Positions 41,924 through 51,068 of a stretch of DNA of 64,000 bases are shown in pieces. The stretch comes from Mycolicibacterium duvalii (GTDB taxonomy: Bacteria; Actinomycetota; Actinomycetes; Mycobacteriales; Mycobacteriaceae): contig NZ_AP022563.1 in the NCBI RefSeq assembly GCF_010726645.1, positions 3,968,001-4,032,000 on the forward strand, in the 5' to 3' direction. How positions within the stretch are numbered: the stretch's first letter is position 1; every line of letters starts with the position of its first letter. The position numbers and the translations under genes were made by a program. The notes below the pieces were generated by a model. It was not told the DNA's origin. It worked only from the letters and a program-made list of their open reading frames with translations, and made no database searches.

Positions 41924-43414
41924 ATGCCTTCGGAGCACTTCGACGCGCTCATCGTGGGTGCGGGGTTCGCCGGGATCGGCGCCGCGATCCAACTCAAGCG
42001 CATGGGTTACCAGAACTTCGTGATCCTCGACCGCGAGGACGACCTGGGCGGCACCTGGTACGTCAACCACTACCCGGGTCTGGCCGTCGACGTCCCCACC
42101 ACCACCTACTCGTACTTCTTCGAGCCCAACCCCAACTGGTCGCGGCTGTTCTCCACCGGCACGGAGATCAAGCGGTACGCCGACGATGTGGCCGACAAGT
42201 ACGACGTGCGCCGCCACATCCGGTTCAACACCACCGTGGAGGGCGCCCGCTGGGACGAGGACGCGTCGCTGTGGCGGGTCAACGTCGCCGACGGTCCCGA
42301 GCTGACAGCACAGTTCCTGTTCACCGCCACCGGGTTCCTGTCCCAGCCCAAGCTGCCCGACATCCCCGGCATCGCCGACTTCGCCGGCAAGGTCGTGCAC
42401 ACCACCGACTGGGACGACACCTACGACCCCACCGGTGAGCGGATCGCCGTGATCGGCACCGGCGCCACCGCCGTTCAGCTGATCCCCGAACTGGCCAGGA
42501 CCGCCGCCGACCTGACCGTCTACCAGCGGACCCCGATCTGGGTGGCGCCCAAGCTCGACTTCCCGATCTCCGACCGCACCAAGCGGCTGTTCGCCCGGCT
42601 GCCGTGGACGCAGCGCATCGTCCGCGCGATCACCGACACCATCTACGAGGCCATGATCAACGTCGGGGTGGTGCACTACCGCGTCCCGTTGTTCCGCCGC
42701 CTGAACATCTCGGCGATGGACCTGTGCAAGATCAACCAGTTCATCCAGGTCCGGGACAAGGAGCTGCGGCGCCGGCTCACGCCGGACTACGACATCGGGT
42801 GCAAGCGGCCCACGTTCTCCAACAGCTACTTCCGCACCTTCACCAAGCCGCACGTGCACCTGCAGAGCGACGGCATCGACCACGTCACCGCCGACGGGAT
42901 CGTCAACGCCGACGGCACCACGACCGCCATCGACACCTTGGTGCTGGCCACCGGCTTCGATCTGTGGGAGGCCAACTTCCCGGCCATCGAGGTGATCGGC
43001 CGCGACGGCCGCAACCTCGGAAAGTGGTGGCGCGAGAACAGGTTCTGCGCCTATCAGGGTGTCTCGATGCCCGGCTTCCCGAACTATCTGAGCCTGGCCA
43101 GTCCGTACGCGTTCCTGGGCTTGAACTTCTTCAACACCATGGAGTACCAGATGCGGCTGATGGACCGGCTCTTCGGTGAACTCCAGCACCGCGGCGCCGC
43201 CACGTTCGAGGTGACCGAGCAGGCCAACGCGGCCTACCTGGACCGGATGACCGAACTGCTGGGCGACTCGCTGTGGACGCTGGGTAACTGTGCGGGGTCG
43301 CGGTCGTACTATTTCAACCCGCATGGCGAACCGAGCCTGCTGCGGCCGATGTCGACGCAGGACGCCATCGAGGAGGCCTCGACCTTCCCGCTCACCGACT
43401 ACCAACTCACCTAG
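41924..43414 (+). CDS. FAD-dependent Baeyer-Villiger/flavin-containing monooxygenase
   Basis: NADPH- and O2-dependent class B monooxygenase of 496 residues. The FAD motif VGAGFAGIGAA starts at about residue 11. GGTWYVNHYPGLAVDVPTTTYSY is the BVMO substrate/FAD stretch, FAGKVVHTTDWD matches the FxGxxxHxxxW BVMO fingerprint, and VIGTGATAVQLIPE binds NADPH. Substrates could be ketones or other xenobiotics or sterols; many environmental mycobacteria carry several. A small membrane protein gene follows after 7 bases. Confidence 0.92.
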   Translation: MPSEHFDALIVGAGFAGIGAAIQLKRMGYQNFVILDREDDLGGTWYVNHYPGLAVDVPTTTYSYFFEPNPNWSRLFSTGTEIKRYADDVADKYDVRRHIRFNTTVEGARWDEDASLWRVNVADGPELTAQFLFTATGFLSQPKLPDIPGIADFAGKVVHTTDWDDTYDPTGERIAVIGTGATAVQLIPELARTAADLTVYQRTPIWVAPKLDFPISDRTKRLFARLPWTQRIVRAITDTIYEAMINVGVVHYRVPLFRRLNISAMDLCKINQFIQVRDKELRRRLTPDYDIGCKRPTFSNSYFRTFTKPHVHLQSDGIDHVTADGIVNADGTTTAIDTLVLATGFDLWEANFPAIEVIGRDGRNLGKWWRENRFCAYQGVSMPGFPNYLSLASPYAFLGLNFFNTMEYQMRLMDRLFGELQHRGAATFEVTEQANAAYLDRMTELLGDSLWTLGNCAGSRSYYFNPHGEPSLLRPMSTQDAIEEASTFPLTDYQLT

Positions 43415-43421
43415 GAGCATC

Positions 43422-43688
43422 GTGCCCCAACAGAACTCACGCGCTGCGACCATCACCGGAATCCTGTTGGCCGTCACGGGGCTGTCCCACTTCGTCGCCC
43501 CGCAGCTCTACGACGAGTTCACCAAGCCGGCGTTCCCGGAGGACACCCGCACCCACGTCTACATCGACGGGGCGATCGAGACGGCGGTCGGGGTGGGCCT
43601 GGCGGTGCCGAAGACCCGCAAGATCGCGCTGGCCGGCCTGGTCGGCTACCTGCTCTACCTGGGCGCGAACGTGGTGCGTAACCGCTGA
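43422..43688 (+). CDS. Small DoxX-like membrane protein
   Basis: 88 residues with three hydrophobic segments (about 8-25, 48-60, 67-83) and the motif TGLSHFVAPQLYDEFTKPAFPEDTRTHVYIDGAIE. It resembles short uncharacterised DoxX-type proteins. GTG 43422 has TAGGAG just upstream. Its stop overlaps the permease, whose only plausible start is a CTG. Co-transcribed with the monooxygenase; function unknown. Confidence 0.8.
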   Translation: MPQQNSRAATITGILLAVTGLSHFVAPQLYDEFTKPAFPEDTRTHVYIDGAIETAVGVGLAVPKTRKIALAGLVGYLLYLGANVVRNR

Positions 43689-44947
43689 CCTCTCTGCAGC
43701 GCCGCCTCGGCGTCTCGGACGCGGTCGTCATCGGCCTCGGCTCGATGATCGGGGCCGGAATCTTCGCTGCGCTCGGACCCGCGGCCGCAGCGGCCGGGTC
43801 CGGACTGCTGATCGGACTGGCCATCGCGGCCGTGGTGGCGTACTGCAACGCGACGTCCTCGGCCCGGCTGGCCGCCCGCTACCCGCAGTCCGGGGGTACG
43901 TATGTGTACGGCCGCGAACGGCTCGGCGCTTTCTGGGGCTACCTGGCCGGCTGGTCCTTCGTCGTCGGCAAGACCGCGTCCTGCGCGGCGATGGCCCTGA
44001 CCGTCGGGGCCTATGTCTGGCCGGCCCATGCCGGCGCGGTGGCGGTCGCCGCGGTGGTGGCACTGACCGCGGTGAACTACCGCGGCGTGCAGAAGTCCGC
44101 GGCGCTGACCCGGGCGATCGTCGGGGTCGTGCTCGGGGTGCTGGCGGCCGTGGTGGTGACCTGCCTGTCCTCCGACCGGGCGGACGTCGCCCGGTTGAGC
44201 TTCGGAGCCGACATCACCGTCGGCGGGGTGCTGCAGGCCGGGGGGCTGCTGTTCTTCGCGTTTGCCGGGTACGCCCGGATCGCCACGCTGGGCGAGGAGG
44301 TCCGCGACCCGGCCCGGACGATCCCCCGGGCGATCCCGCTGGCGCTGGGCATCACGCTGGCCGTCTATGCCGCGGTGGCGGTGGCGGCGCTGACCGTCCT
44401 CGGGGTCGACGACCTGGGGGCGTCGGTCGCCCCGCTGACCGACGCGGTCCGCGCCGCCGGGGTCCCCGGCCTGGTCCCGGTCGTGCAGGTCGGCGCGGCG
44501 GTCGCCGCGCTCGGATCGCTGCTCGCCCTCGTGCTGGGGGTGTCCCGCACCACCTTGGCGATGGCCCGGGACCGCCACCTTCCGCACGTGCTGGCAGCGG
44601 TGCACCCCCGGTTCGGAGTCCCGCACCGCGCCGAACTGGCCGTCGCGGCGGTCGTGGTGGTGGTCGCGGCGACCGTGGACGTGCGCGGCGCGATCGGCTT
44701 CTCGTCATTCGGCGTGCTGCTCTACTACGCCATCGCCAACGCCGCTGCGTGGACCCTGAATCCGGACGAGGGTCGCCCACCGCGGCTGATACCGCTGCTC
44801 GGCGTGGCCGGGTGCGTGGTCCTGGCGTTCGCGCTGCCGCTGGTGTCGGTGGTCAGCGGAGCGGCCGTCGTCGCGGGCGGCGCGCTGCTCTACGGGGTGC
44901 GCCGCGCACTGTCCTCGGCTGGCGGTGCCTGGCGCGATGGTGTGTAG
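43685..44947 (+). CDS. APC-family amino acid permease (apparent CTG start)
   Basis: Polytopic transporter of 420 residues and about 12 membrane segments. The hallmark first helix VSDAVVIGLGSMIGAGIFAALGPAAAAAGSG lies upstream of, and across, the first ATG (43745). Between that ATG and an in-frame TAA at 43679 there is no ATG, GTG or TTG. Translating from CTG 43685 gives (M)TSLQRRLGVSDAV, the usual family N-terminus, and makes a CTGA overlap with the previous stop. TM1 and the FAGYARIATLGEEV stretch match the APC superfamily. Substrate unknown. Starting at 43745 would delete half of TM1. Confidence 0.85.
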   Translation: MTSLQRRLGVSDAVVIGLGSMIGAGIFAALGPAAAAAGSGLLIGLAIAAVVAYCNATSSARLAARYPQSGGTYVYGRERLGAFWGYLAGWSFVVGKTASCAAMALTVGAYVWPAHAGAVAVAAVVALTAVNYRGVQKSAALTRAIVGVVLGVLAAVVVTCLSSDRADVARLSFGADITVGGVLQAGGLLFFAFAGYARIATLGEEVRDPARTIPRAIPLALGITLAVYAAVAVAALTVLGVDDLGASVAPLTDAVRAAGVPGLVPVVQVGAAVAALGSLLALVLGVSRTTLAMARDRHLPHVLAAVHPRFGVPHRAELAVAAVVVVVAATVDVRGAIGFSSFGVLLYYAIANAAAWTLNPDEGRPPRLIPLLGVAGCVVLAFALPLVSVVSGAAVVAGGALLYGVRRALSSAGGAWRDGV

Positions 44948-44955
44948 TCACATCC

Positions 44956-46194
44956 GTGCATTTCTGGACGCCCGTCCCCTCCCGCTCCGGCGCCGACTTC
45001 GTCGTCGCGCCCGATGAGCGGCTGAGCTGGCCGCGCACGATCGGGCTGGGCGCCCAGCACGTCGTCGCGATGTTCGGCGCCACCTTCCTGGTGCCGGTGC
45101 TGACCGGCTTCCCGCCGGCGACGACGCTGTTGTTCTCCGGCGTGGGCACGGTGCTGTTCCTGCTGATCACCGGCAACCGGCTACCCAGTTACCTGGGTTC
45201 GAGCTTCTCGGTGATCGCCCCGGTGGTCGCCGCGGTCGCATCGGACGGCGCCGGCAGCGCGCTGGGCGGGATCGTCGCGGTCGGGCTGGTGCTGATCCTG
45301 GTCGGCGGGGTGGTGCACCTGGCCGGCACCCGCTGGCTGGACCTGACGCTGCCGCCGGTGGTCACCGGCGCGATCGTCGCGTTGATCGGGTTCAACCTCG
45401 CGCCGGTGGCCAAGGACAATTTCGAGGACGGCCCGCTGCTCGGGTTCGTCACGCTGGTGTTGCTGGTGGGGGCGCTTGCGTTCTTCCGCGGCATGATCGG
45501 CCGGCTCGCCATCTTCCTCGCGGTCGCGTCGACCTACGGGCTGGCCCTGTTGCTCGGAGAGGTCGACACCACCGCGATCGCCGACGCGAAATGGTTCGGG
45601 CTGCCGGAGTTCGCGACCCCGACGTTCACGTTCAGCGTGCTGCCGATGTTCCTGCCGGCCGTGATCGCGCTGATCGCGGAGAACATCGGGCACGTCAAGT
45701 CGGTGGGGCAGATGACGCGCACCGACATGGATCCGCTGCTGGGCCGGGCGCTGGCCGCCGACGGCGTGGCCACCACCCTGGCCGGGTTCGGCGGCGGTTC
45801 GGCGACCACCACCTACGCGGAGAACATCGGCGTGATGGCCGCCACCCGGGTCTACTCGACGGCCGCGTACTGGGTGGCGGCCGCGGTGGCCATCGCGCTG
45901 TCGTTGTGTCCCAAGGTGGGTGCGGTCATCGAGGCCGTTCCCGCCGGGGTGCTCGGTGGGGCCACCCTCGTGCTCTACGGACTGGTCGGCATCCTCGGCG
46001 TGCGCATCTGGTTGACCAACCGGGTGGACTTCGCCAAACCGGTCAACCAGATGACCGCCGCGATCCCGCTGATCATCGGCATCGCGGACTTCACGTGGCA
46101 GGCCGGCGGATTGACGTTCACCGGCATCGCGCTCGGCTCGATCGCGGCGCTGGCGATCTACCACGGGATGCGGCTGCTCGGTTACCGCGCCTGA
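44956..46194 (+). CDS. Uracil/xanthine permease (nucleobase:cation symporter-2)
   Basis: NCS2/NAT-family nucleobase transporter, 412 residues, about 14 segments. IGLGAQHVVAMFGATFLVPVLTGFPP is the typical start, PSYLGSSFSVIAPV the conserved second motif, ENIGHVKSVGQMT the substrate-site Glu, and GFGGGSATTTYAENIGVMA the family signature. UraA-like; uracil is the most likely substrate but xanthine or uric acid cannot be excluded. GTG 44956, 8 bases after the permease stop. Confidence 0.92.
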   Translation: MHFWTPVPSRSGADFVVAPDERLSWPRTIGLGAQHVVAMFGATFLVPVLTGFPPATTLLFSGVGTVLFLLITGNRLPSYLGSSFSVIAPVVAAVASDGAGSALGGIVAVGLVLILVGGVVHLAGTRWLDLTLPPVVTGAIVALIGFNLAPVAKDNFEDGPLLGFVTLVLLVGALAFFRGMIGRLAIFLAVASTYGLALLLGEVDTTAIADAKWFGLPEFATPTFTFSVLPMFLPAVIALIAENIGHVKSVGQMTRTDMDPLLGRALAADGVATTLAGFGGGSATTTYAENIGVMAATRVYSTAAYWVAAAVAIALSLCPKVGAVIEAVPAGVLGGATLVLYGLVGILGVRIWLTNRVDFAKPVNQMTAAIPLIIGIADFTWQAGGLTFTGIALGSIAALAIYHGMRLLGYRA

Positions 46195-46201
46195 CGGGAG
46201 T

Positions 46202-47728
46202 TCAGGACTCCTGCAGTTCGTGGCGGACGCGGTCCTCCCGCACCGGGATTCCGTTGCGCCCCCGCTGGTTCTGGGCATACAGACCGACGACGTATCCGAC
46301 CCCGCTGCCGTGAATCTGCATCGCGGTGCGGTCGATGTTGTCGAACGTGTCGGTGTCCTTGTGGTAGTTCGGATCGAACGGTTCGTCGGCTCGACCGCCC
46401 CACAGCTCGGCCTGCTCGGCGGTCATGTCGTCCTCGGCCCCGGAGAACAGCCCGCCCGCAGGCACCCCGGCACGGGTGAACGCCTCGTAATCCGATCGGC
46501 CGTCGAAGAAGGTGTCCTGCGCCGGCTTTCCGGCGCGATCGAGGTAGTCGGCGAGGGTGCGCTCGATACCCGGGGAGCCTTCCGGCACCCGCGGCACGCC
46601 CAGGCGCGGATCGGGCGGTATCGACATGTTGCCGTCGTAGGTGAAGTAGCCGGGGTTCGGTGACCCGATCATGTCGAAGTTCAGATACAGCGCAATGTCT
46701 TTGAGCTGCTCGGTGTCCAGCGATGCGAGGTAGGCGTTGGAGCCTTCCAGCCCCACCTCCTCGGCGCCCCAGAACGCGAACCGGACCGCGTTGGTGATGT
46801 TCGGCGAGCTGCCCAGCTGCAGCGCGGTTTCCAGCACCGCCGCCACTCCGGAGGCGTTGTCGTTGATACCGGGGCCTTCGGCGACGCTGTCGAGGTGTGC
46901 GCCGACCAGCACCACGTCGGCGGTCGAGCCGGTCGTGGTCTGGGCGATGACGTTGCGGGTGCGCTCGGTACGCACCCCCGCGTTCATCCGGATCGTGGTG
47001 GGTGCACCGGGCTGGGCACGCAGTCCGGCCCCGGCGTCCTTGCCGATGCCGATCACCGGGATCTTCACGTCGGTGTCGTCGCCGAGGGTGCCGCCGACCA
47101 GTTCGTCGGCGTCGGTGTTGTCGGCCACGATCAGCGCCACCGCGCCGCGGTCGGCGGCCACGGCCTGCTTGGTCCCGAACGGGCACGCGCCCCGGTCGAC
47201 CAGCACCACCGCGCCGCGCACCGGAAGACCGTCGTAGTCGTCGGCGGTGCAGCCCGGGGTCTCCTCGGCCGGCGCCGCGACGAGGGGACCCGACACCCCG
47301 TCGGGCGGAGTGCCGATGGTGAATTCCAGCGGGCGGGCCGAGACGTCGCCGTCGGCGACCGTCAACGTGGGTTCCTCGGCCCACGGCAGGCGCACCTCGA
47401 AGTCCGGGGTCTGCACGTCGAAGCCCTTGTCGCGCAGCGCCGTGACCACGTAGTCCACGCTGGCGTCGTAGCCGGAGGTGCCCAGCGCCCGGCTGCCGCC
47501 CTCGGCGTCGGCGATGTCCTGCATCTTCTGCAGGTGCGCCATCGTCGCGTCGACGGTGACCTTGGTGGCCAGCGACTCGGCGAACTCCACCGCGGCTGCC
47601 GGGTTCGGAGACGGCACCGCCGTCGGATTCGGTGCGTCGCGGCTGCAGCTGCCGACGGCCAGCGCCAGGGCAGTGGCCAGGGCCAAGGCCGGGACAGCCA
47701 GCCCGGCCACCAGTTTCGTCCGGGTCAC
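46202..47728 (-). CDS. lpqL: M28-family zinc aminopeptidase lipoprotein LpqL
   Basis: Secreted lipid-anchored aminopeptidase, 508 residues. The signal LAVPALALATALALAVGSC ends in a lipobox Cys. A PA domain lies in the middle (about 145-250). The M28 zinc ligands are all visible: GAHLDSV (His), NDNASG (Asp), WGAEEVGLEGS (catalytic Glu-Glu), NFDMIG (Asp) and YHKDTDT (His). GTG 47728 is chosen because TAACGT lies 7 bases upstream; two more GTGs (47734, 47737) are alternatives. Equivalent to Rv0418. Converges with the permease. Confidence 0.93.
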   Translation of the reverse strand: MTRTKLVAGLAVPALALATALALAVGSCSRDAPNPTAVPSPNPAAAVEFAESLATKVTVDATMAHLQKMQDIADAEGGSRALGTSGYDASVDYVVTALRDKGFDVQTPDFEVRLPWAEEPTLTVADGDVSARPLEFTIGTPPDGVSGPLVAAPAEETPGCTADDYDGLPVRGAVVLVDRGACPFGTKQAVAADRGAVALIVADNTDADELVGGTLGDDTDVKIPVIGIGKDAGAGLRAQPGAPTTIRMNAGVRTERTRNVIAQTTTGSTADVVLVGAHLDSVAEGPGINDNASGVAAVLETALQLGSSPNITNAVRFAFWGAEEVGLEGSNAYLASLDTEQLKDIALYLNFDMIGSPNPGYFTYDGNMSIPPDPRLGVPRVPEGSPGIERTLADYLDRAGKPAQDTFFDGRSDYEAFTRAGVPAGGLFSGAEDDMTAEQAELWGGRADEPFDPNYHKDTDTFDNIDRTAMQIHGSGVGYVVGLYAQNQRGRNGIPVREDRVRHELQES

Positions 47729-47735
47729 AGCCACC

Positions 47736-47741
47736 ACGTTA
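47736..47741 (-). promoter_or_regulatory. -10 box for leaderless lpqL mRNA
   Basis: TAACGT on the minus strand, 7 bases before GTG 47728, at the very end of the upstream hydrolase gene. Confidence 0.5.
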
Positions 47742-48650
47742 GCGGGACCGGACGAAGTCCAGGATCGCCGTGGCGACGACGTCAGGACGTTCGATCTGCA
47801 GGAAATGGCCCGCGGCCGGCACGAACTGCACGCGGCTGCCCCGGGGCAGCACCGCCGGGATCGGTTTGGAGTACTCCGCGAGCATGGCACCGTCCTGCTC
47901 GCCGTGCATGTGCAGAATCGGCACCCGCGGCAGCTCGAAGCGGTGCGAGTGGGGTTCGGCATAGCGGGCCAGCGGCCGGCCCGGACGGATCAGCGCGCGG
48001 TAGTAGCCGACCGCGGCCTGGCGGTGGGCCAGGCTCGGCAGCGCTGCCAGTGCCGCGTCCAACTCGGCGGTGGTGTCATACCCCGGCGGCCCCCAGTCGC
48101 GCCAGAGCCTGCGGATGATGCGGGGCAGCAGCCGCTCGGGGGCCCCGGGCAGCTGGAAGAACTGGATGTACCAGCTGTTGCGGAGCTGACGCGGCAGCAT
48201 CTGCAGTTGCCGTCCGACCGGCTCGCGGGTGGCGTTGATCGCTGCCACCGGCGGCACCGCCAACGTGATGTGCGCCGCGAACGGCGAATCGGGGGACGCG
48301 GCGATGCCGTTGGCGGCGAACGCACCCCAGTCGTGTCCGACCAGCACCGCATCGCCCGGCGCGCCGAGGTGGCGGTGAACGGCCAGCGCGTCGTACATCA
48401 GCGCGCCGATGTGGTAGTCCCCGTCGGCGGCCGGGCCGGTGGGCGCGTAGCCGCGCATGAACGGCGCCACCACCCGCAGCCCCTGCTGCGCCAGCAGCGG
48501 TGCCAGCCGGCCCCAGCCCCACGCGCTGTCCGGAAAACCGTGCAGGCACAACACCAGACGGCCGTCCTCGGGTCCCCAGGCCAGCGCAGCCACTTCGAGG
48601 TGGGGCAGCGTCAGCGACAGTCTCTGCGGGGCGGGGGGCAGGTCTGTCAT
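47739..48650 (-). CDS. Alpha/beta hydrolase, epoxide-hydrolase-like
   Basis: 303 residues. HGFPDSAWGWGRL is the oxyanion-hole HGxP motif, GHDWGAFAA the nucleophile elbow with Asp, which is characteristic of epoxide hydrolases and dehalogenases, and AGHFLQIERPD the catalytic His. HMHGEQDG near residue 250 gives the acid. The cap domain with Tyr residues lies between. ATG 48650 has AAGGA upstream and starts 17 bases after the ABC permease stop, so it may belong to the same transcript. Confidence 0.88.
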   Translation of the reverse strand: MTDLPPAPQRLSLTLPHLEVAALAWGPEDGRLVLCLHGFPDSAWGWGRLAPLLAQQGLRVVAPFMRGYAPTGPAADGDYHIGALMYDALAVHRHLGAPGDAVLVGHDWGAFAANGIAASPDSPFAAHITLAVPPVAAINATREPVGRQLQMLPRQLRNSWYIQFFQLPGAPERLLPRIIRRLWRDWGPPGYDTTAELDAALAALPSLAHRQAAVGYYRALIRPGRPLARYAEPHSHRFELPRVPILHMHGEQDGAMLAEYSKPIPAVLPRGSRVQFVPAAGHFLQIERPDVVATAILDFVRSR

Positions 48651-48667
48651 CGGGGTCCTTTCGTCGC

Positions 48668-49417
48668 TCACGCGTCTCGCCGATTGACTACCACGACCGC
48701 GGCGGCGAACACCACACCGGCCAGCGCGGCGAAGTACAGCAGCGACCCCACGGCACCCCAGCGCATGACATACGTCGGGAACAGCCATGACACGTCGAGG
48801 AAGCGGTAGATGTTGGCGAACGGCAGGTACGGGCCGATCTGGGCGCCGCGGCCGGGCAGGTTACCCAGCAAGGGTTCGACCAGCAGCGGCCACAGCAGCA
48901 GCACGGCGACCGCACCTGCGGTGTGGCGTACCAGCCCCGCGACGCCCACCCCGAGGACCGCGGCCAGCGCCGCATAGAGGGCGACTCCGCCGACGGTCGG
49001 CCAGAGATCCGACGTGACGGTCCGGCCGGCCTGGGCGGGCGCGACGAACCGCACCACCGCCGCCGAACCGAGCACCATCGCAGCTGCGGAGATGCTGCAG
49101 AACACGGCGGCCACAACGGCTTTGGCCACCATGACCACGGTGCGACGGGGTACCGCCGCGAACGTGGTGGCGATCATCGCGCTGCGGTATTCGCCGGTGA
49201 GGGTCATCGCCGACAGCACGGTCAGCACCGGCACCCCGAAGACCGCGACGCCCAGCGCAGCCGTCGTCGCCGTCAACCGCTCGTAGTCGTAGGCCACCGA
49301 GGCCTGCAGCGCGGCGATGCCGAAGCTCAGCAGCGCGGCCACCGCAGCCGACCACAGCGCCGACCGCACCGACAACAGCTTGATCCGTTCCGCGTGCAGC
49401 GCGGCGACCAGCGTCAT
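48668..49417 (-). CDS. ABC-2 type exporter permease
   Basis: 249-residue membrane protein with six hydrophobic segments. MTLVAALHAERIKLLSVRSALWS is the usual start of ABC-2 permeases, TLTGEYRSAMIATTFAAVPRR the conserved first cytosolic loop, and AAVVVVNRRDA the end. It pairs with the ATPase at 49414. Substrate unknown. ATG 49417 overlaps the ATPase stop (ATGA). Confidence 0.88.
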   Translation of the reverse strand: MTLVAALHAERIKLLSVRSALWSAAVAALLSFGIAALQASVAYDYERLTATTAALGVAVFGVPVLTVLSAMTLTGEYRSAMIATTFAAVPRRTVVMVAKAVVAAVFCSISAAAMVLGSAAVVRFVAPAQAGRTVTSDLWPTVGGVALYAALAAVLGVGVAGLVRHTAGAVAVLLLWPLLVEPLLGNLPGRGAQIGPYLPFANIYRFLDVSWLFPTYVMRWGAVGSLLYFAALAGVVFAAAVVVVNRRDA

Positions 49418-50319
49418 CGGGCCCTGCCGCGGAACTGGGTGACGTCGTCGGTCGAGGCCAGGTAGGCCTGTTCGAGCGAGATCTGGCGCGCGCTCAGTTC
49501 GTGGATCGTGATCCCGTGCCGGGCGGCCAGCTCGCCGACCGCCTCGGTGGTGCTCTCATGCACCGTCAGCGCTCCGGGTTCGTCGTGCACGGTCAAGCCG
49601 GCACCGGTGAGCACGTCGCGCAGCGCGGCCAGCTGGGGACTGCGGACGCGCACCGCCGCGGCGCCGGAGCGGTCGACGAACTCGGCCACCGTGGTGGAGG
49701 CGATCAGCTTGCCCTTCCCGATCACGACCAGGCGGTCGGCGGTGTTGGCCATCTCGGAGAGCAGATGGCTCGAGACGAACACGGTACGACCCTCGGCGGC
49801 CAGCGTGCGCATGAGCGTGCGCATCCAGTGGATACCCTCGGGGTCCAGGCCGTTGACCGGTTCGTCGAACAACAGCACCGGGGGATCGCCGAGCAGCGCC
49901 GCCGCGATGCCCAGCCGCTGGCTCATCCCGAGCGACAGGGTGCCCGCACCCGCACCGGCCACGGTGGACAGGCCGACCAGATCGAGGACCTCGTCCACCC
50001 GACCGCGCGGGATGCGGTTGGCGGCGGCGATCCACCGCAGATGGTTGCGCACCGAGCGGGTCGGGTGCACCTGGCGTGCGTCGAGCAGCGCGCCGACCGT
50101 GCGCAGCGGGTCGGTCAGGTCGCGGTAGGGCCGGCCGTCGATGGTCGCGGTTCCCGACGTCGGGCGGTCCAGACCGAGGATCATCCGCATCGTGGTGGTC
50201 TTGCCGGCGCCGTTGGGCCCGAGGAACCCGGTGACCACCCCGGGTTCGACCGTGCAGGTCAGTCCGTCCACGGCCCGGGTGCGCCCGAAGACCTTCGTCA
50301 GCGCGTGCAGCTCGATCAT
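49414..50319 (-). CDS. ABC exporter ATPase
   Basis: 301 residues of the DrrA/NodI type. Walker A GPNGAGKTTT, Q-loop region ALLDARQVHPTRSV, signature LSLGMSQRLG, Walker B PPVLLFDEPVNGLDPEG and switch SSHLL. An extra C-terminal domain (about 215-301) is typical of these exporters. ATG 50319 overlaps the SGNH gene stop, continuing the chain of 4-nt overlaps from the thi genes. Confidence 0.92.
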   Translation of the reverse strand: MIELHALTKVFGRTRAVDGLTCTVEPGVVTGFLGPNGAGKTTTMRMILGLDRPTSGTATIDGRPYRDLTDPLRTVGALLDARQVHPTRSVRNHLRWIAAANRIPRGRVDEVLDLVGLSTVAGAGAGTLSLGMSQRLGIAAALLGDPPVLLFDEPVNGLDPEGIHWMRTLMRTLAAEGRTVFVSSHLLSEMANTADRLVVIGKGKLIASTTVAEFVDRSGAAAVRVRSPQLAALRDVLTGAGLTVHDEPGALTVHESTTEAVGELAARHGITIHELSARQISLEQAYLASTDDVTQFRGRAR

Positions 50320-51068
50320 CCGGTGACCGCGGCGACGACGAGCTCGGCGACGGCGCGCATGCCCGCCGCGTTCGGATGCAGCGGGGCGGGCCGGCCCGGA
50401 GCGGGTACGCCGAAGCGGGTGGTCCACGGCTCCGGGGCCCAGGCGTGGTGGTCGCGGCTGGCCGCACCGGCACGCACCAACCCGCAACCGGTCGCCTGCG
50501 CGGCATCGGCGGTCAGCTGCTCGAGGGTGGCGGCGAGGTGGCGCGCGAGCCGCGCGTCGGCGTCGCGCAACGGCGGATCGTCCGGCAGCAGCGTCAGGTA
50601 GTCGACGAACAACACCGTGGCCCGCGGGGCCCGGGCGCGCAGCGTCTGCCCGACCGCGATGAGCGCGTCACCCACTTCGTCGAGAGCACGCAATCGGGCC
50701 TGCGGGTTCAGCAGATCACGAATCTTTGTGCCCAGCAACGGAATGAAACGGGCGGCACGAGGCAGCCCGGCGGCGAACAGCATCGGGACGTAGCCGACGT
50801 CGTTGCCGCCGATCGTGACCGTCACCAACGACTCGGACCCGTCGAGTGCGTCGGCCTGCGGCGGCGCACCATGCTGCCGTTCGGCGAGCACGTGAGCGGT
50901 GGCGGCGCCGGAATACGTGACATCGACGAGCGGCAGCCCCAAGCGGTCGGCGACCAGGTGGGGATAGTTGCGCGCCGAACGCCCCGCGCGCCGCGGCGAG
51001 CCGGTCGCACGCGGTCGGATCCCCGGCCCGGCAGCCATCGAACTGCCCAGCGCGACATAGCGGCTCAT
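50316..51068 (-). CDS. SGNH/GDSL hydrolase
   Basis: 250-residue esterase/lipase-like enzyme. Block I GSSMAAGPG (nucleophile Ser), block III GGNDVGY and block V HPNAAGM (catalytic Asp-x-x-His replaced by the PLHPNAAG form) are all present. No signal peptide is evident, so it may be cytosolic. ATG 51068 overlaps the thiG stop (ATGA). It is placed between thiG and an ABC exporter. Confidence 0.88.
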   Translation of the reverse strand: MSRYVALGSSMAAGPGIRPRATGSPRRAGRSARNYPHLVADRLGLPLVDVTYSGAATAHVLAERQHGAPPQADALDGSESLVTVTIGGNDVGYVPMLFAAGLPRAARFIPLLGTKIRDLLNPQARLRALDEVGDALIAVGQTLRARAPRATVLFVDYLTLLPDDPPLRDADARLARHLAATLEQLTADAAQATGCGLVRAGAASRDHHAWAPEPWTTRFGVPAPGRPAPLHPNAAGMRAVAELVVAAVTG

